From: an uncultured Sphingomonas sp.
GTDB lineage: Bacteria > Pseudomonadota > Alphaproteobacteria > Sphingomonadales > Sphingomonadaceae
DNA length: 10,342 nucleotides
Assembly (NCBI GenBank): GCA_946886845.1
Contig: CAMPJH010000044.1
Coordinates: 1-10,342 of the forward strand
Direction: 5' to 3'
Below the pieces are notes generated by a model. It did no database searches and was not told the DNA's origin. It worked only from the letters and a program-made list of their open reading frames with translations. A program made the translations under genes and the position numbers. Below are positions 5,708 to 10,342 of the stretch, piece by piece (position 1 is the stretch's first letter; the number at the start of each line of letters is the position of its first letter).

Positions 5708-6223
5708 ATGCCCGCAGACGCGCCACCTCGCGAATATCGAAGCGGATCCGACCAGCGTACCCTGCGCGACGCTTTGGGATCGTTCGCGACGGGGGTGACG
5801 GTGGTCACCTGCCTCGATTCCGACGGGATCCCGTTCGGCCTTACTGTCAACAGCTTCACCTCGGTCTCGATGGACCCGCCGCTGTTGCTGGTGTGCATCG
5901 CCAAACAGGCGCGCTGCGCGCCGGCGCTGACCAGTGCCAGCCATTTCGCGGTGAACGTGCTGCAGACCGGCCAGCAGCCCGCCTCGATCCGCTTTTCTAC
6001 CCGCGACGAGGACCGCTTCGGGGCCACTCCCTGGTCAACCGGCGAAACCGGCGCGCCGCTGCTGATGGAATCCCTGGGCGTTTTCGAATGCGAACGGCAC
6101 GCGGTCTATGACGGCGGCGACCACGACATCCTCGTCGGCCATGTGCTCCGGGCCAGTTTCGATCCCAATCTGGACCCCTTGCTCTACTTCCGTGGACGCT
6201 ACCGCCGACTCCACTTCGACTAG
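5708..6223 (+). CDS. Flavin reductase family protein (FMN-binding split barrel)
   Basis: This 171-residue protein belongs to the flavin reductase-like family, which reduces FMN or FAD with NAD(P)H, often for a two-component monooxygenase. Family blocks appear in order: FATGVTVVT at 26-34, the flavin-contacting GLTVNSFTSVSMDPPLLLVC at 44-63, the HFAVNVL block at 79-85, GGDHDILVGHV at 136-146, and the C-terminal LLYFRGRYRRL. The start ATG has only a weak ribosome site (AGG seven bases upstream). No monooxygenase gene lies next to it, so its partner is unknown; an aromatic hydroxylase partner would suit the region but is a guess. Its TAG stop overlaps the stop of the convergent DUF808 gene in a shared CTAG. 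Confidence 0.9.
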   Translation: MPADAPPREYRSGSDQRTLRDALGSFATGVTVVTCLDSDGIPFGLTVNSFTSVSMDPPLLLVCIAKQARCAPALTSASHFAVNVLQTGQQPASIRFSTRDEDRFGATPWSTGETGAPLLMESLGVFECERHAVYDGGDHDILVGHVLRASFDPNLDPLLYFRGRYRRLHFD

Positions 6224-7176
6224 TCGACGATCAGCTCTTCCGGGTGGCTGGTCAGCTGCCGGACGATGACCGCGATCGGAATGCCGACGGCCAAGCCTGC
6301 CACCGCCGAGCCGAACGCATAGAGCAGCCATTCGACGGCCGGCCCCATCGAGCCGGCGGAGCGGCCGATCGCCACCGACCAGGAATGGAGCGCATGCGGC
6401 GCGGCTTCGAGGATGTGCAGCTCCTCGAGCCCGTGGAGCAGGATCCCGCCGCCGACCCACAGCATCGCCGCGGTGCCGATGGTCGACAGGCTGGTGAGCA
6501 TCGGCGGTACGACGTGGACGAGGCCGTTGCCGAATGCCCGGGCGCCGGGGTTGCGGCGCTCGGCGAGGTGCAGCCCGATGTCGTCGAGCTTCACGATCAG
6601 CGCGACGACGCCATAAACGCCGGCGGTGATGGCGAACGCGACCGCGATCAGGGCCATGGCGGTCGTCGCCAGCGACAGCTCGCCGAGGCTGGCGAGGGCA
6701 ATCGCCATGATCTCGGCCGACAGGATGAAGTCGGTCCGAATCGCGCCCTTGACCTGCAGCTTCTCGAGATCCGCGGGATCGGCCATGGCGTCGACCAATT
6801 GTTCCTCATGCTGGTGCTCGTGAAGCAGCTTCTCAAGGATTTTCTCGGTGGCCTCGAAGGCAAGATATGACCCGCCCAGCATCAGCAGGGGGGTAATCAG
6901 GACCGGCGCGAAGGCGGTCAGCACCAGCGCTCCGGGCAGCAGGAACAGCAGCTTGTTCTTGAGCGAGCCCCAGGCGATCTTGCCGATGATCGGAAGCTCG
7001 CGCTCCGGGGCGAGGCCGACGACGTAGCGCGGCGTGACGGCGGTGTCGTCGATGACCACGCCGGCCGCCTTGGTTCCCGCCTTGCCGGCGGCGAGGCCGA
7101 CATCGTCGATCGACGCGGCGGCGAGCTTGGCGATGGTGGCGACGTCGTCGAGCAACGCGATCAGACCGGAGGGCAT
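6220..7176 (-). CDS. DUF808 family inner membrane protein (YedI-like)
   Basis: The 318-residue protein matches the DUF808/YedI family. It opens with the typical SGLIALLDDVATIAKLAA segment, carries the conserved VIDDTAVTPRYVVGL and ERELPIIGKIAWGSLKNKLLFLLPGAL blocks (about 41-84), and has several hydrophobic segments that look like membrane helices (about 76-106, 152-196, 222-250, 281-306). The family's function is unknown. No clear Shine-Dalgarno site precedes ATG 7176, but this start gives the family N-terminus. The start lies only 56 bases from the preferred start of the divergent serS gene, so the two promoters must overlap or reach into the coding sequences. The 3' end shares a CTAG with the flavin reductase gene. 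Confidence 0.9.
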   Translation of the reverse strand: MPSGLIALLDDVATIAKLAAASIDDVGLAAGKAGTKAAGVVIDDTAVTPRYVVGLAPERELPIIGKIAWGSLKNKLLFLLPGALVLTAFAPVLITPLLMLGGSYLAFEATEKILEKLLHEHQHEEQLVDAMADPADLEKLQVKGAIRTDFILSAEIMAIALASLGELSLATTAMALIAVAFAITAGVYGVVALIVKLDDIGLHLAERRNPGARAFGNGLVHVVPPMLTSLSTIGTAAMLWVGGGILLHGLEELHILEAAPHALHSWSVAIGRSAGSMGPAVEWLLYAFGSAVAGLAVGIPIAVIVRQLTSHPEELIVD

Positions 7177-7232
7177 GCCGCGGCGCTTAGGCGAACTTGC
7201 GGATGAAGCGCAATTCGCGCACTGGCCTGCCG

Positions 7233-8492
7233 ATGCTGGGCGTGGATTTCATCAAGGCCAACCGCGAAGCGGTCGAGGGCGCGATCGCGGCGAAGAATGT
7301 CGGGCTCGACCTGGACGCGATCTTCGCTCTCGACGCGGAGGTGCGATCGCTCAAGACCGAGATCGACCAGCTTCGCGCCGAGCGCAACGCGATCAGCGCA
7401 CGGTTCAAGGATTCGGCGCCCGAGGAGAAGGCCGAGCTGGGCCGCAAGGCCAAGGAGGCGGGAGCGCGGGCTTCGGAGCTCGAAGCGACGCTCGGCGAGA
7501 AGCAGGAAGCGCTGCGAGCGCTGCTTCTGCTCGTGCCCAACATCCCGTGGGAGGGTGCGCCGATCGGGCCGGACGAGAGCGCCAACCTGGTCATTCGGCA
7601 GGAGGGGAGCCCGCCGCAATTCGGCTTCGAGCCGCTCGACCATGTCGCGCTGATCGAGAAGAACGACTGGGCGGACCTCAGCCGGATTGTCCAGGTGTCG
7701 GGATCGCGCACCTATTGCCTCAAGGGGCGGCTGGCGCTGCTCGAGACCAAGCTGATGGGCTGGGCGCTGGAGCGGATCGCAGGCGCCGGCTTCACGCCGA
7801 TCACCGTCCCGGCAATCGCCCGCGAACAAGCGTTCCTTAACCAGGGCCAGTTCCCCGGCCATCGCGAGGAAACGTATGAAATTCCCGCCGACGAGCTGTG
7901 GCTTGCCGGCACCGCCGAAGTGGCGCTGACCTCGCTCCATTCGGGCGAGATCATCGAGGCCTCACAGCTGCCGATCCTCTACGCCGGCTATTCGCCCTGC
8001 TTCCGCCGCGAAGCGGGCAGCGCCGGCAAGGACGTTCGCGGGCTGCTTCGGGTCCACCAGTTCGTCAAGGTCGAGCAATATGTGATCTGCGAAGCCGACG
8101 ACGAGGGTTCGGCCAAATGGCATGGGCGGCTGCTCGAGCTCGCCGAGGACATGCTTCGGGCGCTCGAAATCCCCTATCAGGTGATCGAGACATCGACCGG
8201 CGACATGGGGCTCGGCAAATATCGGATGAATGACATCGAGAGCTGGGTTCCGAGTCTGGGCAAATATCGCGAAACCCACAGCTGTTCGACGCTCCACGAT
8301 TGGCAGGCGCGGCGGGCGAACCTTCGTTATCGAGCGGGCGACGGCAAGGTGCGGTTCGCGCACACCTTGAACAATACCGCGCTGGCCTCCCCGAGGATCC
8401 TGGTGCCGCTGCTCGAGAACCACCAGACCGAGGATGGGCGGGTGCGGCTGCCGAAGGCGCTGCAGGAGCTGATGGGCGGGGAGTTCCTCTGA
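7233..8492 (+). CDS. serS: Seryl-tRNA synthetase, Thermus-like type
   Basis: This 419-residue class II synthetase charges tRNA-Ser with serine. An N-terminal coiled-coil arm that contacts the long variable arm of the tRNA spans about 32-100. The catalytic core shows motif 1 (around 175-195), the serine-binding TAEV at 227-230, motif 2 at 256-281 (FRREAGSAGKDVRGLLRVHQ and beyond) and motif 3 at 383-397 with Arg388. I chose ATG 7233 because MLGVDFIKANREAVEGA aligns with the family start; TTG 7197 and ATG 7203 are possible longer starts. The blocks SCSTLHDWQARRANLRYR and LNNTALASPRILVPLLENHQ resemble the Thermus enzyme, as I remember it, more than the usual alphaproteobacterial one. The stop overlaps the next gene. 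Confidence 0.95.
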   Translation: MLGVDFIKANREAVEGAIAAKNVGLDLDAIFALDAEVRSLKTEIDQLRAERNAISARFKDSAPEEKAELGRKAKEAGARASELEATLGEKQEALRALLLLVPNIPWEGAPIGPDESANLVIRQEGSPPQFGFEPLDHVALIEKNDWADLSRIVQVSGSRTYCLKGRLALLETKLMGWALERIAGAGFTPITVPAIAREQAFLNQGQFPGHREETYEIPADELWLAGTAEVALTSLHSGEIIEASQLPILYAGYSPCFRREAGSAGKDVRGLLRVHQFVKVEQYVICEADDEGSAKWHGRLLELAEDMLRALEIPYQVIETSTGDMGLGKYRMNDIESWVPSLGKYRETHSCSTLHDWQARRANLRYRAGDGKVRFAHTLNNTALASPRILVPLLENHQTEDGRVRLPKALQELMGGEFL

Positions 8493-9196
8493 GCGAGGAC
8501 CGCGCTCCCGGCACGCTCGCGCGGCTGAGGGAGGTCGGCTCGCTGTTGTCGCGCTTCTGGCGAAGCTTCGGCCACATGGGACCGCGGGGCCCCGAAGACG
8601 GCGTACCGGCAATGGTGATCCCCGGCTTCATCGCCAGCGACCTCACGACGATGGAGCTGCGCCGAGCGCTCGCCGAAGCCGGTTTCAGGGTTCATCCTTG
8701 GCGGCAAGGCTGGAACATGGGCGCCAGGGCCGACACGCTGGAGAAGCTCAAGCGAGCCGTCGACCTGTGCGGCCATGACCAGCCGATGGTGCTGGTCGGC
8801 TGGAGCCTCGGCGGCCTCTATGCGCGCGAGATCGCCCGGGCGGAGCCGGAGGACGTGCGGGCGGTGGTGACTCTGGGGTCGCCGGTGTGGGGCGACCGGC
8901 GGCGCTACACCAACGTGTGGAAGCTGTACGAATGGATCGCGAAGCACCCGGTCGACGACCCTCCGATCCCGGACAGCATTGAGAAGCCGCCGGTGCCGAC
9001 CTTGGCTTTGTGGTCACGCCGCGACGGCATTGTCGCGGGGCCGTCGGCGCGCGGCACCAAAGACACGTGCGATCGCGCGGTCGAGGTGGATTCGAGCCAC
9101 ATGGGCTTTGCTGTGTCGAAAAAGGGTACTCGGCAGGCGGTCGCCGAGATCGTCCGCTTCCTTAAGGAAATCGAGGCTCCCGAGTCGCGCCATTGA
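8489..9196 (+). CDS. Alpha/beta hydrolase, likely CTG start
   Basis: A lipase-like alpha/beta hydrolase of about 235 residues. The nucleophile Ser106 lies in the elbow GWSLGG, with the acid Asp179 in SRRDGIV and His204 in DSSHMGF. VIPGFIASD at 43-51 forms the oxyanion-side loop. The substrate is unknown. No ATG, GTG or TTG stands at the expected start. A CTG at 8489-8491 overlaps the serS stop by four bases (CTGA) and has GGGGAG five bases upstream, which would give Met-Ser-Glu-Asp at the N-terminus. Alternative starts are TTG 8546 and ATG 8576, the latter just before the first beta strand with no good ribosome site. It is probably co-transcribed with serS. The stop codon lies within the -35 element of the imuA promoter. 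Confidence 0.85.
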   Translation: MSEDRAPGTLARLREVGSLLSRFWRSFGHMGPRGPEDGVPAMVIPGFIASDLTTMELRRALAEAGFRVHPWRQGWNMGARADTLEKLKRAVDLCGHDQPMVLVGWSLGGLYAREIARAEPEDVRAVVTLGSPVWGDRRRYTNVWKLYEWIAKHPVDDPPIPDSIEKPPVPTLALWSRRDGIVAGPSARGTKDTCDRAVEVDSSHMGFAVSKKGTRQAVAEIVRFLKEIEAPESRH

Positions 9197-9236
9197 CTCT
9201 CCGGCGCGAGTCGCCGGATAAGAACAAACGTAGAAC
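9193..9236 (+). promoter_or_regulatory. imuA promoter with LexA (SOS) operator
   Basis: GAAC at 9222-9225 and 9233-9236, separated by seven bases, form the alphaproteobacterial LexA box (GTTC-N7-GTTC on the other strand). A sigma-70-like promoter fits around it: TTGACT at 9193-9198 and GATAAG at 9217-9222, 18 bases apart, predicting a start near 9229 inside the operator. LexA bound here would block RNA polymerase. The spacer holds a perfect inverted repeat, CCGGCG-N5-CGCCGG (9201-9217), which has no T tract. Confidence 0.88.
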
Positions 9237-9245
9237 AGAAGCGTT

Positions 9246-9962
9246 GTGAGTCGTGTGGCGAAAGGCTTGTCCATCGTCGCCGGCGGAGCTGTCTCCGACC
9301 GCTCCGGACCGGCCTATTTCAATCGTCTCCCCAAGGGGCTGGGCGAGCGCTGGAGCACGCCCGCGCCGCCCGGCCCCACCCTGTGCGAGCTGTTCGCCGC
9401 AAGCCCGCGCGATTCGGCCTGGGCCGGGTTCCTGCTGGCCCAGGTCGACCCGTCGAAGCCGGTGCTGTGGGTCCAGGAGCGGATGGCGATCCTCGAATCG
9501 GGGCGGATCCATCCGCCCGGGCTCGGCCCTGCCGAAATCCTTCACGTCGAGGCGCGCGACGCCCGCTCGGCGCTGTGGGCGATGGAGGAAGGCGTAAGAT
9601 GCGCCGCCCTCTCCGCAGTGATCGGCGAGTTGTACGGCGACCCGGCGGCGCTCGACTTCACCGCGACTCGCCGGCTGGCGGTCGCCTCGGAGCGCGCCCA
9701 GGTGCCGTGCTGGCTGGTTCGGCTCGGCGGCCATGCGAATTTGAGCGGCGCGCGGATGCGCTGGCGGCTGGCGAGCGCGCCGTCGCTCGCCAATCCGCTC
9801 GATGCACGGGCGCCGGGGCCGCCGGCCTGGGATGCCGAGCTGTTCCGCTCCCGCGGAGCGCCGCCCGGCCGCTGGAGCATCGCCCATGATTCGGGTGCTT
9901 TCCATCTGGTTGCCGTCCCTGGCGATCGAGCGCTGGGCCAAGAGCAGCGACTTACCGCCTGA
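9246..9962 (+). CDS. imuA: ImuA-like SOS mutagenesis protein
   Basis: This 238-residue RecA-like accessory protein belongs to the ImuA-ImuB-DnaE2 mutasome, which copies damaged DNA with errors. It has the family's GPTLCELFAA segment (43-52) where RecA has its ATP site; no Walker A P-loop is visible. The strand KPVLWVQERM (71-80) follows, and HVEARDARSALWAMEEGVRC (100-119) with the central core after it. The start GTG at 9246 lies ten bases after the LexA box and has only a weak ribosome site, so a slightly later start cannot be excluded. It is regulated by DNA damage through the operator just upstream. It overlaps imuB by 77 bases, and dnaE2 would be expected after imuB, outside the window. 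Confidence 0.88.
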   Translation: MSRVAKGLSIVAGGAVSDRSGPAYFNRLPKGLGERWSTPAPPGPTLCELFAASPRDSAWAGFLLAQVDPSKPVLWVQERMAILESGRIHPPGLGPAEILHVEARDARSALWAMEEGVRCAALSAVIGELYGDPAALDFTATRRLAVASERAQVPCWLVRLGGHANLSGARMRWRLASAPSLANPLDARAPGPPAWDAELFRSRGAPPGRWSIAHDSGAFHLVAVPGDRALGQEQRLTA

Positions 9963-10342
9963 CACACCCGTCCTCCTCACCATCGAAGGCACCCACGGCC
10001 CGATCATCCATGCGGTGACCGGGATCGCCGCCCAGCGCGGCGCCCGGCCTGGGGCGCGACTGACGGACGCAAAAGCGCTCGACCCGAGCCTGATCGCTGT
10101 CCCCGCCGATCCCGCCGGCGATGCAATGCTGCTTCGGCGGCTCGCGCGCTGGGCTGCCCGCTGGTCGCCTTTGGTCGAAGTCGATGGCGTCGACGGCCTG
10201 CGCCTCGACATCACCGGCGTCGCCCATCTGTTCGGCGGCGAAGAGGCCCTGGCCGAGGACGTGCGGGCGCGGTTCGCAGCGGCCGGGCTGACGGCTCGGG
10301 TCGCCATAGCGCCGACCGCGGCCGCCTCCTGGGCGCTGACGC
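9886..10342 (+). CDS. imuB: ImuB, Y-family DNA polymerase-like protein (N-terminal part)
   Basis: The first 152 codons of imuB run off the right edge. The ATG at 9886 lies inside imuA in another frame and has GGAG eight bases upstream. The protein starts with the strand MIRVLSIWLPSLAIERW, has the GIAAQRGARPGARLTDAKAL block typical of Y-family palm domains, then EVDGVDGLRLDITGVAHLFGGE and AIAPTAAASWAL. The catalytic acidic residues of true Y-family polymerases seem missing: the N-terminal Asp motif reads Ser-Ile-Trp-Leu-Pro, and the Asp-Glu pair of the second motif reads Asp-Gly. This fits ImuB, which is a non-catalytic platform linking ImuA, the beta clamp and DnaE2. It is co-transcribed with imuA. 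Confidence 0.92.
   Translation, partial: MIRVLSIWLPSLAIERWAKSSDLPPDTPVLLTIEGTHGPIIHAVTGIAAQRGARPGARLTDAKALDPSLIAVPADPAGDAMLLRRLARWAARWSPLVEVDGVDGLRLDITGVAHLFGGEEALAEDVRARFAAAGLTARVAIAPTAAASWALT

Noticed and set aside
5587..6027. Upstream extension of the PilZ protein to 259 residues
   Set aside because: The extension runs antisense through the flavin reductase gene. ATG 5586 has a strong Shine-Dalgarno site and gives a normal PilZ protein.
9201..9217. The CCGGCG-N5-CGCCGG hairpin as an intrinsic terminator of the hydrolase gene
   Set aside because: It has no T tract after it and lies between the -35 and -10 elements of the imuA promoter, so a terminator call is not supported.
9162..10307. 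A 381-codon minus-strand frame opposite imuA and imuB
   Set aside because: It is a shadow of two genes supported by family motifs and by an SOS promoter. Its sequence is low-complexity Arg/Ala/Pro.

Overview
This window is GC-rich chromosomal DNA from an alphaproteobacterium, most likely a sphingomonad. The gene density is high. There is a LexA operator of the alphaproteobacterial type (GAAC-N7-GAAC) in front of an imuA-imuB pair, and the protein families fit that order. No mobile element, CRISPR array, tRNA or rRNA gene was seen.

Layout. Positions 1-182 hold the 3' end of a DUF2891 gene (+). Positions 169-2930 form a minus-strand operon, transcribed as 4-hydroxyphenylpyruvate dioxygenase (hpd), then a 3-oxoadipyl-CoA-type thiolase, then PaaD. 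Divergent from hpd is a short pterin-4a-carbinolamine dehydratase gene (phhB, 3106-3354, +). Next comes a DUF4239 (bestrophin-like) membrane protein gene (3366-4160, -). A non-coding stretch of about 310 bases separates it from a phenylalanine 4-hydroxylase gene (phhA, 4475-5244, +), which carries a frameshift. Convergent to phhA is a PilZ-domain gene (-). Then follow a flavin reductase gene (+), a DUF808 gene (-), a seryl-tRNA synthetase gene (+) overlapped by an alpha/beta hydrolase gene (+), and finally the SOS-regulated imuA and the start of imuB (+), which runs off the right edge.

How the genes fit together. phhA, phhB and hpd carry out consecutive or supporting steps of the route phenylalanine -> tyrosine -> 4-hydroxyphenylpyruvate -> homogentisate. 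PhhB recycles the pterin cofactor of PhhA. The thiolase and PaaD belong to the phenylacetate/3-oxoadipate route, so the hpd operon joins enzymes of two aromatic pathways. imuA and imuB form a separate DNA-damage mutagenesis unit.

The most notable signal lies upstream of phhA. A small reading frame (4294-4386) contains three consecutive tyrosine codons. It is followed by a strong intrinsic terminator (4421-4450) that ends only 24 bases before the phhA start, in a divergent region where no upstream gene needs terminating. A competing antiterminator pairing can be drawn. This looks like ribosome-mediated attenuation of phenylalanine hydroxylase by charged tyrosyl-tRNA. Other points of interest are two likely CTG start codons, each in a four-base CTGA overlap with the upstream stop, a seryl-tRNA synthetase that resembles the Thermus type, and the single-base frameshift in phhA.
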